In this document: positions 35,841-45,303 of the stretch, one piece after another
Layout of the letters: each line of letters starts with the position of its first letter
How positions within the stretch are numbered: the stretch's first letter is position 1
Assembly (NCBI GenBank): GCA_030152305.1
Contig: JASKOM010000001.1
Span: forward strand, 1 to 64,000
DNA: 64,000 nt
Reading direction: 5' to 3'
Source: Campylobacterota bacterium
GTDB lineage: Bacteria; Campylobacterota; Campylobacteria; Campylobacterales; Thiovulaceae
Notes under the pieces: generated by a model
Database searches by the model: none
What the model saw: only the letters and a program-made list of their open reading frames with translations
What the model was told of the DNA's origin: nothing
Position numbers and translations under genes: made by a program

Positions 35841-37106
35841 TTAATATTTATGTTTTAATAACAAAGACTCTCTATATTCTTTTGCTTCAGGAATTTTGAT
35901 AAATTCCACATGTGGATAAATACTTAAGACTTCCTTTTCAATTTCATCAATATTCACATTAAAAAATTCTTTACGATTATTAACTACATTGACTCTTCTG
36001 TCTGCAAATTTTTTATGTAATTCAGCTTCTATTTTTGGAGCATCTTCAACATAAATTAAAGCATGTATGTCAAATATAAATGGAACACTTGCACTACTTA
36101 ATTCATCTATTCTTTCTGTTGGATCTATTCTTCTTGTCATACCTATTTTATAAATATTTTCACCAAAAGAGCCTATATTTGAAATGACATATATATATCC
36201 TGATTTTGTTTGTTGAGCCATTGATGTAGCTTTGATATTTTTTTCATGAGATTCTTTTAATTTACTTTGTAGTTCATTGATCTTATCTGTTAATTCCTCA
36301 ATATTTTGATATGTAGCTTTTTCAATATCTTTTTGAGCTTTTGCTAATAATAATTTATATTTTTCTTCATCCTTGTTAAATTCTGCAATTTCTTGAGCAA
36401 GTCTTGTTTCTTCTAATAACTTTTGTTTCATTTCTGATTGAATTTCTTTTTGGGCTTCTTTTTCTTGTTGTTTTTTATTTATATAGCCATAAGTTAAATG
36501 AAGTTCTTTTAATTTTAAATCTAAATATTCCTCTGAAATTACTATTTCATTGATTTCATTTAATTTATTAATTGAATCGTAAGCTTTACGAATTCGTTCA
36601 ATTAGAATACTTGAGTTATTCCATTTTAATTGTGCAATAGCAGAATCACATTCATTATTAAAGGCTCTTGATGTTAATTTTATTTGCTTATCCGAAAATT
36701 TTTTTCCCTTTTGCTTACTTCCTTCTACAAGCCATTCTCTTTTAGCATAAATGGCTCTATTTTTACCAATCAAAAGTTTCTGCTCATCTTTGACTTGATC
36801 AATTTGTTCTTTGAATATTTCAGAAGTATCAAAGTCAAATAAAGGTTCATAAAAACCTATTTCTATTAAGTCTAATTGATTATTATATAAAGCTACCTGT
36901 TTACTTAGCTCGTCATATTGTTGTTTTTTTAATTTAAATTCTGCTGATAAATTCAATATTGAATCTTTTAAATTTAAAACCTCATCATCAACTTCTATAA
37001 TGTGTGAGTATTTTTGTTTTAGTAAATAACTAGTTCTAAAAAAATAAATAGAAGTAATTGCAAGAATTACAATTAATATATATGTAATATTAAATATATT
37101 GTCCAT
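35841..37106 (-). CDS. DUF4041 / T5orf172 (GIY-YIG-like) coiled-coil protein
   Basis: 421 aa. A membrane helix at residues ~8-24 ([15 protein letters not shown]), long coiled coils, a DUF4041 region (residues ~80-200, with [21 protein letters not shown]), then a C-terminal MUG113/T5orf172 nuclease-like domain: [20 protein letters not shown], then [34 protein letters not shown] and KEFFNV. Such proteins are common in phage and defence contexts; the function is not established. One octamer (DDEVLNL). Confidence 0.8.
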   Translation of the reverse strand: MDNIFNITYILIVILAITSIYFFRTSYLLKQKYSHIIEVDDEVLNLKDSILNLSAEFKLKKQQYDELSKQVALYNNQLDLIEIGFYEPLFDFDTSEIFKEQIDQVKDEQKLLIGKNRAIYAKREWLVEGSKQKGKKFSDKQIKLTSRAFNNECDSAIAQLKWNNSSILIERIRKAYDSINKLNEINEIVISEEYLDLKLKELHLTYGYINKKQQEKEAQKEIQSEMKQKLLEETRLAQEIAEFNKDEEKYKLLLAKAQKDIEKATYQNIEELTDKINELQSKLKESHEKNIKATSMAQQTKSGYIYVISNIGSFGENIYKIGMTRRIDPTERIDELSSASVPFIFDIHALIYVEDAPKIEAELHKKFADRRVNVVNNRKEFFNVNIDEIEKEVLSIYPHVEFIKIPEAKEYRESLLLKHKY

Positions 37107-37175
37107 TTTTATATTTCCTTTTAAAATTATTATGAATAGTGAAAATTATGTATTTTTTAATAAAATTAAATTATT

Positions 37176-37373
37176 TTACAACAAACATTTTAATTCTTCT
37201 TTTAATTTATACATTTCTGCTTTTATAGATTCTCTTTTTGTTGCATCACAATTTAAACTTTCATACAATAAATTAAATAGCTTTTCATTTACATCTTTTT
37301 CTGGCATACAATTAAACATTCCACTATTTAAAATAAAACTTACAGCAAAAATAATACTTGTAATTTTTAGCAT
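37176..37373 (-). CDS. small secreted hypothetical protein
   Basis: 65 aa. The N-terminal hydrophobic stretch (ITSIIFAVSFILNSGMF) looks like a signal peptide, followed by a Cys and a charged helical part (KRESIKAEMYKLKEELKCLL). Three Cys in all. No family recognised. A longer frame on the other strand (37099-37401) is less protein-like. Confidence 0.4.
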   Translation of the reverse strand: MLKITSIIFAVSFILNSGMFNCMPEKDVNEKLFNLLYESLNCDATKRESIKAEMYKLKEELKCLL

Positions 37374-37481
37374 AATAAACTATCCGATCTATTTTTTATA
37401 ATTTTATCAACAATAATTCGCAACTAAAAAAACATGTTTAATGAACTTTATACAAATTCTAAAAAGCCCGTTAAATAAAAA

Positions 37482-37602
37482 TTAACAAACAACAAAAATA
37501 ACATGCACAATAAAAATAATTTTATTAAATATTTTATAAATATAAACTCAATTTGACAAAACCGTTTTTTTTTACAATTTGAAGGCTCGTTTTTCGACGG
37601 GT
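37482..37602 (+). promoter_or_regulatory. regulatory region shared with the YkgJ/TerB-like operon, copy 2
   Basis: Read toward terD it contains CAATTTGACAAAACCG, a T run of 9, ACAATTTGAAGGC and CGTTTTTCGACGGGT, ending 26 bases before the terD ATG. It matches 26274-26400 in inverted chromosomal orientation, that is, in the same orientation relative to the downstream operon. A TATAAA box follows near 37608. Confidence 0.65.
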
Positions 37603-37627
37603 GAAATATAAAATTAGGTTATTTTTG

Positions 37628-38203
37628 ATGGCTTCTATAAATTTAGGCAAAGGTGCAAGAGTAGATCTCGGTAAAGTTGCTCCAGCATTAAAACAAATTG
37701 GTGTCGGTCTCGGTTGGGATGCAAATAGTTCAGATACAGGTTTTGATTTTGACTTAGATGCTTCAGTATTCATGTTAGGTTCAAATAGCAAAATTCCAGC
37801 AAATGAATTCTTTGTTTTTTATAACAACTTGCAATCACCAGATGGTGGAGTTAAACACAGTGGCGATAATCTCAAAGGTGCTGGTGATGGCGACGACGAA
37901 ACAATATTTGTTGATTTAACAAAAGTTAGAGCTGATGTTACAGAAATGGTATTTATCGTAACAATTCATGAAGCTCAAGAACGAGGTCAAAATTTTGGTC
38001 AAGTTAGAAATTCTTATATTCGACTTTATAACAAAGAAGACAATCAAGAAGTTGCAAAATATGAACTTGATGAAAATTTTTCAATAGAAACTGCTCTTGA
38101 ATTTGGTCGTCTTTATAAAAAAGATGGTTCTTGGAGATTTCAAGCTGTTGGAACAGGTTATAAATCTGGACTTCAATTTTTTGTAGATAAATATATAAGT
38201 TAA
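37628..38203 (+). CDS. TerD family protein (first)
   Basis: 191 aa from ATG 37628; the frame extends 9 codons further left without a ribosome site. The TerD calcium-binding domain is clear: LGKGARVDLGK, LGWDANSSDTGFDFDLDASV, KHSGDNLKGAGDGDDETIFV with many Asp, and YIRLYNKED. TerD proteins belong to tellurite/stress-resistance operons and bind Ca2+. First gene of terD-terD-terC-terB. Confidence 0.9.
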   Translation: MASINLGKGARVDLGKVAPALKQIGVGLGWDANSSDTGFDFDLDASVFMLGSNSKIPANEFFVFYNNLQSPDGGVKHSGDNLKGAGDGDDETIFVDLTKVRADVTEMVFIVTIHEAQERGQNFGQVRNSYIRLYNKEDNQEVAKYELDENFSIETALEFGRLYKKDGSWRFQAVGTGYKSGLQFFVDKYIS

Positions 38204-38208
38204 TTAAA

Positions 38209-38823
38209 ATGGCTGAAATTACTTTAGTAAAAGGTCAAAAAATTGACCTAAAAAAATCAAACGGTTCTTCTTTAACAAATATGTGTCTAGGTTTAAACTG
38301 GGGCATGATTGAAACAAAAGGCTTTTTTGGTGGTGTATCCAAAGAATCTGTTGATCTTGATGCAAGTTGTGCAATATTTGACAGTGGTAAAAATTTGTTA
38401 GATGTTGTATATTTTGGGCAAAAACTATCAAAAGATGGAGCTATTAAACATAGTGGCGACGATTTAAGTGGCGATGCTGACGGCGATGATGGCACAGATA
38501 ACGAAATTCTCATGGTGGATTTATTAAAAGTGTCTCCACAAGCTGATCAAATTGTATTTATATTAAATAGCTACAAAGGTCAAGACTTCGCAACTATTCC
38601 TTATGCACGAATTCGTATTTTTGAAGGTGATTTTCAAAAAGTTAACAATGTTGTAGCTCAATTAGATATAGCAAAAGATAAAAAATTCTCTGGTTATGTT
38701 TCTATGGTTATGGGTAAATTATACAAACGAAATAACGAATGGAAATTTTCTGCAATTGGCGAACCAACAACTGACAAACGACTACAAGATACAATAGTTA
38801 CTATTCACAACAAATATCTCTAA
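38209..38823 (+). CDS. TerD family protein (second)
   Basis: 204 aa. TLVKGQKIDLKK, LGLNWGMIETKGFFGG, VDLDASCAIFD, KHSGDDLSGDADGDDGTDNE and YARIRIFEGDF match the TerD fold; the FFGG...VDLDAS form is closest to TerZ/TerX-type members. It lies five bases after the first TerD gene. Calcium binding is inferred from the Asp clusters. Confidence 0.88.
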   Translation: MAEITLVKGQKIDLKKSNGSSLTNMCLGLNWGMIETKGFFGGVSKESVDLDASCAIFDSGKNLLDVVYFGQKLSKDGAIKHSGDDLSGDADGDDGTDNEILMVDLLKVSPQADQIVFILNSYKGQDFATIPYARIRIFEGDFQKVNNVVAQLDIAKDKKFSGYVSMVMGKLYKRNNEWKFSAIGEPTTDKRLQDTIVTIHNKYL

Positions 38824-38831
38824 TTTTTAAT

Positions 38832-38867
38832 AAGCTACATAGATTTTATTTCAAATCTGTATAGCTT
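38832..38867. terminator. hairpin between the terD pair and the TerC-like gene
   Basis: AAGCTACATAGATTT and AAATCTGTATAGCTT pair with two mismatches around a 6-base loop; T-rich sequence follows about 15 bases later. It may attenuate transcription into the TerC-like gene. Confidence 0.5.
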
Positions 38868-38912
38868 CCGCCTCACATATTTTTTCTTTTTTTTTATAAA
38901 GGTTATTTTACG

Positions 38913-39887
38913 ATGAAGAATTTTATTGGTTCTTTTTTTATCACAGCATTAGGTTTAAGCATTGCTTATTTTTATGGAAATTGGACCGCCGTGTATATCA
39001 CATTTTTACTTGCAATTCTCGAAGTGTCGCTTTCGTTCGATAATGCCGTCGTTAATGCAAAAGTTCTCGAAACAATGACACCAGCTTATCAAAAAGCATT
39101 TATCTGGTTTGGTATGCCAATTGCCGTATTTGGTATGAGATTAATATTTCCTATTTTAATCGTATCGATAGCAAGTAGTATTGGTTTTATAGAATCATTT
39201 CAGTTAGCTATTAATAATCCAACTGAATATCATAATAAATTAGTTGAAAACGAAAAATTAATTTTTGCTTTTGGTGGCTCGTTTTTATTAATGGTTTTTC
39301 TTGATTTCTTATTTGATGAAGATCGAGAAATCAAATGGATAAAACTATTAGAAGACAATCGAGTAACTAATAAATTGTCATCAGTTGCAAATATCGAACT
39401 TATTATCGCAATAATCTTAGGTTTATTTTTAATATATAAATTAAATAGTTCTAGTATTGCTTTAGCATATTTTTCAGGTGTTTTATTACATTCTGTGCTT
39501 AATTCGTTAGATGATTTATTATCAGCTGATAATGTCAAAAGCGGAATCGTTGGACTTTTATATTTAGAAATTCTCGATGCAAGTTTCTCATTTGACGGAG
39601 TTATCGGAGCATTCGCTTTATCGAACGACATATTTATTATTATGATAGGTTTAGGTATTGGAGCAATGTTTGTTAGAAGTTTGACTTTATATTTCGTCGA
39701 GAAAAAAACATTAAGCGAATTTAAATATCTTGAACATGGTGCAATGTGGGCAATTGGTGCTTTAGCATCTATTATGTTCTTGAAATTATTTTTTCATATC
39801 GATGAGGTAATCACTGGAACTATCGGTTTAGGATTTATCGGTTTAGCTTTTGCACATTCGTTAATATCAAATAAAAGAGAAAATTAA
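38913..39887 (+). CDS. TerC/DUF475 family integral membrane protein
   Basis: 324 aa, about 9 membrane helices. Conserved acidic residues lie in membrane segments: ILEVSLSFDNAVVNAK (residues ~37-52) and LEILDASFSFDGVIGAFALS (~214-233), the two-fold repeat of TerC/DUF475 proteins. Implicated in metal-ion export with TerB/TerD complexes. Follows the terD pair and precedes the TerB-like gene by one base. One octamer (HIDEVITG). Confidence 0.88.
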   Translation: MKNFIGSFFITALGLSIAYFYGNWTAVYITFLLAILEVSLSFDNAVVNAKVLETMTPAYQKAFIWFGMPIAVFGMRLIFPILIVSIASSIGFIESFQLAINNPTEYHNKLVENEKLIFAFGGSFLLMVFLDFLFDEDREIKWIKLLEDNRVTNKLSSVANIELIIAIILGLFLIYKLNSSSIALAYFSGVLLHSVLNSLDDLLSADNVKSGIVGLLYLEILDASFSFDGVIGAFALSNDIFIIMIGLGIGAMFVRSLTLYFVEKKTLSEFKYLEHGAMWAIGALASIMFLKLFFHIDEVITGTIGLGFIGLAFAHSLISNKREN

Positions 39888-39888
39888 A

Positions 39889-40365
39889 ATGGGTTTTATC
39901 GATTGGAATTCAATTAGAGAACAGACAAATATATTGTTGAATCAAGCGGAAAAATTAGTCAAACAATACACACCTGAAAGCTGGAGTAAAGAAAAACAGT
40001 TTGTTAATGCAATCGTAGCTAGTCTTGCTCTTATGACCGTTGCAGATAAAAAAATTGATGTTAGAGAAATCAAAGGCTCTGTTGATATGATTAACTCAAT
40101 TGATCAAATAAACGAGTTAAACATGCAAACTGAAGCTGTAATGCTGTTTGAACGACATGTTGACAAATTAACTGGTGTTTTAAATAACGAAATTAAATTC
40201 ACTATCGAAGTCGCAAAACTTGTTGGAGATATTGCAAAAATTAAACAATATCCTGAATATGCTCCGATGATTTTTGCTTTGCTTGATTATGTTGCAAAAA
40301 GCGATGGCGATATTTCTTCTGAAGAACTTGCAATGAAAAAAAATATAGAAAGTTCTTTAAAGTAG
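39889..40365 (+). CDS. TerB family tellurite resistance protein
   Basis: 158 aa, helical. The paired acidic motifs of TerB are visible: LALMTVADKKIDVREIKGSV (residues ~45-64) and LLDYVAKSDGDISSEELAM (~130-148). Longer N-terminus than the TerB-like protein at 25528. It starts one base after the TerC-like gene, and Ter proteins of these families are thought to assemble as a membrane complex. Confidence 0.85.
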   Translation: MGFIDWNSIREQTNILLNQAEKLVKQYTPESWSKEKQFVNAIVASLALMTVADKKIDVREIKGSVDMINSIDQINELNMQTEAVMLFERHVDKLTGVLNNEIKFTIEVAKLVGDIAKIKQYPEYAPMIFALLDYVAKSDGDISSEELAMKKNIESSLK

Positions 40366-40389
40366 TCAAAAAAATAAAAGGTAAAAAGA

Positions 40390-40641
40390 ATGGTTGAATC
40401 ACAAATTAAAAGTATGAATATAAATCTTGAAAAAGAACTTAAAGATACAAAAGCATCTAAAAAGAAATTTCACCGTTTGTTTCGATTGCTCCACCTTCGA
40501 TAAATAAATTCTCAACGAACATTTCACTATTTTATAAATTTAGCTTTGCCGTTATTATCAAATATCGAAAGTGCAATTAGCAAATTAATTGATCACGAAT
40601 TAGAAGTTGGAACTTTTTATAAAACTATTTTCAAAAAATAA
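40390..40641 (+). pseudogene. decayed gene fragment at the end of the ter operon
   Basis: ATG 40390 after AAAGG opens VESQIKSMNINLEKELKD but stops at 40503. Protein-like sequence continues in other frames (SPFVSIAPPSINKFSTNI, then LALPLLSNIESAISKLIDHE, ending KTIFKK at 40641). At least two frame changes are needed. No family recognised; it was probably the fifth gene of the operon. Confidence 0.4.
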
Positions 40642-40696
40642 AAGCAAAAATAGATCAGTTTGAGAATTTTTTATTAAGTTAAATAACAAATAAATT

Positions 40697-40740
40697 AGAT
40701 CCCGAAATGAATTACATGAGCTTTCGCTTCGGGATGACGG
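40697..40740. repeat. dispersed palindromic element, copy E
   Basis: AGATCCCGAAATG ... CTTTCGCTTCGGGATGACGG. Reverse complement of copy C over its whole length with a few changes, proving a defined ~43-bp repeat present in both orientations. Confidence 0.65.
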
Positions 40741-40793
40741 TTTATCTATTTTTATACTTACCGATCTATTTTACTTAACAATCTCTACATTTC

Positions 40794-40940
40794 TGTAACA
40801 GTTGCTAACTGCGGACTGTTAATCCGGGGAGATCTCCCAAAGCCTCGAGGGTTACTCAAGGCGCTTTTTACCATATATCTGCCCTTGGTTTTCGGCTACA
40901 GACATCGGTATATGTAGGTTATTGTGGCTTATTTGTTACA
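40794..40940 (-). ncRNA. candidate structured RNA, unidentified
   Basis: A 147-base segment clearly richer in G+C than its surroundings, with no open frame. The ends pair (TGTAACA with TGTTACA). Inside, GCCTTGAG and CTCGAGGC around a 5-base loop form a full stem on the minus strand (one G-U), with a mismatch on the plus strand, so minus is favoured. AACAGT/ACTGTT is a further stem. It does not show tRNA, SRP, tmRNA or RNase P signatures; a 6S-like RNA is possible but unproven. It lies just downstream of queC. Confidence 0.35.
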
Positions 40941-40964
40941 AGTAAACAACTAACCTCATCATAA

Positions 40965-41651
40965 TTATTTTATATATTTAATTTGATCGATTTCACCAGC
41001 AATTTTAAAACCGTTTAATCTCAAACGACAACTATCGCAAACTCCACAAGCATAATCTTCTCGTTGATAACAGCTCCAAGTTAAATTTAAAGGCACTTTT
41101 AATTTTATTGCTTCAAGCACGATTTGACTTTTTTGCAAATTAACCAATGGACGAAATATTTTTATATTTCCCGATTTTGTGCCAAGATTTAAGCTTTTTT
41201 CAAAAGTCGAAATAAAATCTTCTCGACAATCTGGATAACCGCTACTATCTTCTTCGACAACTCCGATCGCGATTCCAACGGCATTTTCTTTTTCGGCAAC
41301 CGCTCCAGCAATCGCTAACATTATTCCATTCCGAAACGGAACATAGCTATTTGGAATTTTCGAATGATCAACTCCAGCCTCGTTTATTTCTAATGAATTA
41401 TCGATCAACGAAGTGATTCCGACTCCAATTTGACTAAAAAATGGCAATTCGAGATGATATCGTTTTGCGACTTGCAACGAATCAGCAATTTCATTAAAAG
41501 CTTTTAATTCGCGGTTTGCAGTTCGCTGACCATAAGAAAAATGCAACGGAATCGGTTCAAAACCCATTTCTCGAATTTTATAAGCTGTTAGCGAACTATC
41601 CATTCCGCCACTAAGCACAGTTATAACTTTTTCTCGAGCTATATTTTTCAC
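40965..41651 (-). CDS. queC: 7-cyano-7-deazaguanine synthase QueC
   Basis: 228 aa. It makes preQ0 for queuosine. The ATP-binding SGGMDSS is at residues ~14-20. The zinc site near the C-terminus is [26 protein letters not shown] is also typical. It overlaps aroA by four bases, so translation is probably coupled. Confidence 0.95.
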   Translation of the reverse strand: MKNIAREKVITVLSGGMDSSLTAYKIREMGFEPIPLHFSYGQRTANRELKAFNEIADSLQVAKRYHLELPFFSQIGVGITSLIDNSLEINEAGVDHSKIPNSYVPFRNGIMLAIAGAVAEKENAVGIAIGVVEEDSSGYPDCREDFISTFEKSLNLGTKSGNIKIFRPLVNLQKSQIVLEAIKLKVPLNLTWSCYQREDYACGVCDSCRLRLNGFKIAGEIDQIKYIK

Positions 41652-42949
41652 GAAAGTTCAACCTGTGAAAATTCCGCCAAAATATTATAAAAATTTGGAA
41701 ACGATGTATTTACACCTTCGACATCTTCGATTTTCATGCCACAAATTAAACCAGCAATCGAAAAACTCATTGCAATTCTGTGATCGCCAAACGAATCGAT
41801 AACGGCAGGTAATAATTTGCCACCTTCAACTGAAAAACCATCTTTGAATTCTTCGACTTTGATTCCGCAATTTCGTAAATTTTTAACAACAGCTGAAATT
41901 CGATCGCTTTCTTTAACTCGCAATTCTTCAGCATTTTTTATAACACTCGTTCCGTTTGCGAGACTCATTGCAATTGCAAGAGCAGGAATTTCGTCGATTA
42001 ACCATGAAATGTTTTCGGAAACTTCGACCGCTTTTAATTCACCGCTCGAAATAATAATATCGCCGATTTCTTCGTATTTGCTTTCTCGAACGATAATTTC
42101 GATTTTTGCACCCATTTTTTCGAGAATTTTATATGCCTCAATTCGTGTTTTATTTAAAAGCATATTCGTTAAATGAATTTTCGAATTTGGAATAATTGCT
42201 CCAGCAACAGCAAAAAAGAAAGCACTTGACGGATCTGTCGGAACTTTGATATTTATCGGTTGAAGCGGTTTTGTAATCGGCGAGATTTCAATTTCAGTTT
42301 CGGAGATATTTTTTATATCGACTCCCATTCCGCGAAGCATTCGTTCAGTGTGATCTCGTGAAAGTTCAGGTTCTCGATATCGCGAAATATCGTTGCCATA
42401 AAGCGAAGCAAGAATAAGAGCTGATTTAACTTGAGCCGAAGAAATCGAACTTGTGTAATCAAAACTTTTGATTTCGCCACCACGAATAAACAGCGGAGCT
42501 AAATTGCCATTTTCACGACCATCTAAAAAAGCACCAATTTCTTTTAACGGTTTCGTAACTCGTTTCATTGGTCGTCGTCGTAAATATTTATCGCCTGTTA
42601 AAAAAAATGCCCCTTTTTGAGATGATAAAAGTCCTGCAAATAACCTAATTCCAGTTCCAGAATTTCCACAATCGAGAACATCGTCAGCTTCTTTGGCTCG
42701 TCCTTCAGAAGTTATAAAAATTTTGTCATCTCGTCGTTCGACTTTTGCACCTAATTTTTCGACTATTTTTAATGAGTTTTGAGTATCTTCAGCCTCGAGA
42801 AAATTCTCAACGACACTTTCGCCATTTGCCAAAAGTGCAAACATAACTGAACGATGTGAAATCGATTTATCAGAACCGATTTCAGTTTCAGCGAATTTTC
42901 GATTTATATTTTTATCGTTCATCAACGGAAATATTTTTGCTATTTTCAT
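41648..42949 (-). CDS. aroA: 3-phosphoshikimate 1-carboxyvinyltransferase AroA
   Basis: 433 aa EPSP synthase of the shikimate pathway. [19 protein letters not shown] near 26, [15 protein letters not shown] near 93, [12 protein letters not shown] near 124, RVKESDRI near 345 and [13 protein letters not shown] near 385 are the family blocks. Four-base overlap with queC. No octamer in this gene. Confidence 0.96.
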   Translation of the reverse strand: MKIAKIFPLMNDKNINRKFAETEIGSDKSISHRSVMFALLANGESVVENFLEAEDTQNSLKIVEKLGAKVERRDDKIFITSEGRAKEADDVLDCGNSGTGIRLFAGLLSSQKGAFFLTGDKYLRRRPMKRVTKPLKEIGAFLDGRENGNLAPLFIRGGEIKSFDYTSSISSAQVKSALILASLYGNDISRYREPELSRDHTERMLRGMGVDIKNISETEIEISPITKPLQPINIKVPTDPSSAFFFAVAGAIIPNSKIHLTNMLLNKTRIEAYKILEKMGAKIEIIVRESKYEEIGDIIISSGELKAVEVSENISWLIDEIPALAIAMSLANGTSVIKNAEELRVKESDRISAVVKNLRNCGIKVEEFKDGFSVEGGKLLPAVIDSFGDHRIAMSFSIAGLICGMKIEDVEGVNTSFPNFYNILAEFSQVELS

Positions 42950-43046
42950 ATTTTGCCTAATTATTTATTTTATAAAAATATTCTAGCAAATAATATATTA
43001 GTTTGCTGGACGATAAAATATTAAATAAAAACGAGTAAATAAAATT

Positions 43047-43670
43047 ATGAATTCGAAAAAAGATTTTCGCAAAGTTGCACTTTCAAGATTGAAATCGCAA
43101 ACAAATGCCTATAAAAGAATAGCTTCAAAAAAAATTAATTATAAATTAAAAATTATGTTAAATATTTTAAAACCACGAAATATTTTATTATTTATGCCGT
43201 TAAAATTTGAACCAAATATTAAAGAACTATTTCAAATAGCTTTAATAAAAAATATTGAGATATTTATTCCTTTTATAGATAAAGATAAATTTAAAATGGT
43301 AAAATATCGATTACCCCTTAAAAAAAGTCGTTTTGGCACATTTGAAAGCGGTAATTCAACGAGAAAAATCGATGTAGTCGAATTGGCTATTGTTCCTATT
43401 GTTGGTATTGACAGCAGTGGAAAACGAATTGGTATGGGAAAAGGCATGTATGACCGTTTTTTTACTACTCTTCGCTATCGACCTATAACTATTTTTATAC
43501 AAAATTTAGACTGTTACAGTCAATCCAAGATTACAGATAGTTATGATATAAAAGCTGACTACTATATTACACCTCGTGTTTCAATAAAAATAAAGGGATC
43601 TGATAATTATGTCATTAGAGATCAATTCAAATTATCTAATTATAGGAGTCGTTGCTCTAGTTTTGTCTAA
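43047..43670 (+). CDS. 5-formyltetrahydrofolate cyclo-ligase
   Basis: 207 aa. The C-terminal signature VPIVGIDSSGKRIGMGKGMYDRFF binds ATP and folate in the 5-FCL (YgfA/MTHFS) family, which returns 5-formyl-THF to the folate pool. It overlaps the start of rny by 62 bases, a known pairing in Campylobacterota. Confidence 0.88.
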   Translation: MNSKKDFRKVALSRLKSQTNAYKRIASKKINYKLKIMLNILKPRNILLFMPLKFEPNIKELFQIALIKNIEIFIPFIDKDKFKMVKYRLPLKKSRFGTFESGNSTRKIDVVELAIVPIVGIDSSGKRIGMGKGMYDRFFTTLRYRPITIFIQNLDCYSQSKITDSYDIKADYYITPRVSIKIKGSDNYVIRDQFKLSNYRSRCSSFV

Positions 43671-45126
43671 CATTATTACAAGCCTATTAACTAGAACTTT
43701 TGTTAGAAGTAACAGCACCTCTTTTTTAAAAGATGCTAAATTAAAAGCAAAAGCTATCGAAAAAGATGCTGATTTTATTTTAAAAGATGCAAAAATTAGA
43801 GCAAAAGAATATGAACTTCAGCATCGTCAAGATTTTGACAAAATCTTATTAAATCTTGAAAACGAGATAAAAGAAAAAATTCAAAATCTTAAACTCGATG
43901 AAAAAGAGATTTTAACTCAACAAAACAACTTAAAAAAATTACAATCTGAATATGAAGAAAAAATTCGCGAAAGTAATAAATTAATTGAAAAAAGCGGTGG
44001 TTTAACTCGCGATGAAGCTCGTGAAATTATTTTTCAAAAAGTTGAAGCCGAAGAACAATCAAGGCTTACAAATTTAATTAGAAAATATGAAGAACGAGCA
44101 AAAGATGAAGCTGAAAAAAAAGCTCAATATATTTTATCTCTTGCTACAACTCGTTTTGCTGGTGAATTCGCCGCTGAAAGATTAGTTAATACAATTAAAT
44201 TAGCCAGTGATGACATCAAAGGTCGTATTATTGGTAAAGAGGGTCGAAACATTAAACGACTTGAGGCTATTCTTGGTGTTGATATTATCGTCGATGGCAC
44301 TCCTCGATCTATAACTTTATCTAGTTTTAATTTATATCGTCGAGCTATTGCTGTTAAAACTCTTGAACGATTAATTGATGACGGTCGAATTCAACCTGCA
44401 CGAATCGAAGAAATTTATGAAAAAGTTTCTCAAGAATTTGATCGTGAAATTCTCAAAGATGGTGAAGATGTTATTATCGAATTAGGTCTTGGTGTCGTTC
44501 ATCCAGAATTAATAAAATTAGTTGGCAAATTACGATATCGAGCAAGTTACGGACAAAATGCTCTTGCTCATTCTATTGAAGTTGCTTATCTTGCTGGAAT
44601 GATGACGGCTGAAATTGGTGGCGATGAAATTCTCGCTCGTCGTGCTGGATTACTTCACGATATTGGCAAATCTTTAACTCACGATAGTGGTGGAAATCAT
44701 GTCGAATTAGGTGTCGAAGTCTGTAGAAAATATGGTGAAAGCGAAGATATTATTAATGGCATTTATGCTCATCACGAATATGAAATTGCTAAAACTGTTG
44801 AAATTGCTACTGTTTGTGCTGCCGATAAATTATCAGCTGGTCGCCCTGGTGCTAGACGAGAAGTTCTTGAAAATTCTCTTAAACGAATTCAAATGGTTGA
44901 AGATATTGCTATGGAACATAATGGTGTCGAAGGTGCTTATGCTGTTAATTCAGGTCGTGAATTGCGAGTTATCGTTAATTCAGTGATGCTTTCTGATGAC
45001 GATGCTCTTATTTTATCAAAACAAATAGCTAGACAAATCGAAGCAAAAATTGAAAAATTCCCAGGTGATATTATTGTTAATGTTATTCGTGAAAAACGAA
45101 TTCGATCTGTTGCTAAAAGTGTTTAA
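43609..45126 (+). CDS. rny: ribonuclease Y
   Basis: 505 aa. One N-terminal membrane helix (YLIIGVVALVLSNIITSLL), a long coiled coil (residues ~40-190), a KH domain (GRIIGKEGRNIKRLEAILGVD, near 208) and an HD domain with LLHDIGKSLTHD (near 350). Endoribonuclease that starts mRNA decay at the membrane. An octamer-pair hairpin follows the stop. Confidence 0.95.
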   Translation: MSLEINSNYLIIGVVALVLSNIITSLLTRTFVRSNSTSFLKDAKLKAKAIEKDADFILKDAKIRAKEYELQHRQDFDKILLNLENEIKEKIQNLKLDEKEILTQQNNLKKLQSEYEEKIRESNKLIEKSGGLTRDEAREIIFQKVEAEEQSRLTNLIRKYEERAKDEAEKKAQYILSLATTRFAGEFAAERLVNTIKLASDDIKGRIIGKEGRNIKRLEAILGVDIIVDGTPRSITLSSFNLYRRAIAVKTLERLIDDGRIQPARIEEIYEKVSQEFDREILKDGEDVIIELGLGVVHPELIKLVGKLRYRASYGQNALAHSIEVAYLAGMMTAEIGGDEILARRAGLLHDIGKSLTHDSGGNHVELGVEVCRKYGESEDIINGIYAHHEYEIAKTVEIATVCAADKLSAGRPGARREVLENSLKRIQMVEDIAMEHNGVEGAYAVNSGRELRVIVNSVMLSDDDALILSKQIARQIEAKIEKFPGDIIVNVIREKRIRSVAKSV

Positions 45127-45159
45127 CTCTTTTTATTAATTTATTCTTCTTTTCTTTTT

Positions 45160-45179
45160 ACCTCATCACTCGATGAGGT
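45160..45179. terminator. hairpin made of two octamers after rny
   Basis: ACCTCATCACTCGATGAGGT: two exact octamers in inverted order with a 4-base loop, 33 bases after the rny stop. No immediate U run, but AT-rich sequence follows. The arrangement matches uptake-sequence terminators of Haemophilus and Neisseria. Confidence 0.65.
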
Positions 45180-45303
45180 ATCATATTTTAATAAATTTAT
45201 TATAACTTTCAAATATATATATATAAAATTATTATTTATATTTTTCAAAACTTACTATCATCTTTTAGATAAAATGCTACAAAAAGGAATAAATAAAAAT
45301 AGC

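Noticed and set aside
37099-37401. Plus-strand ORF of 100 aa before the terD operon
   Set aside because: Composition is that of antisense AT-rich DNA; the minus-strand 65-aa ORF has a proper signal peptide.
40823-40850. Perfect palindrome GGGAGATCTCCC as a protein-binding site
   Set aside because: It lies inside the candidate structured RNA and has no promoter next to it.
43609-43670. Overlap of 5-formyl-THF cyclo-ligase with rny as a sign of frameshift
   Set aside because: Both proteins have complete ends, and the overlap matches a known gene pair in this phylum.
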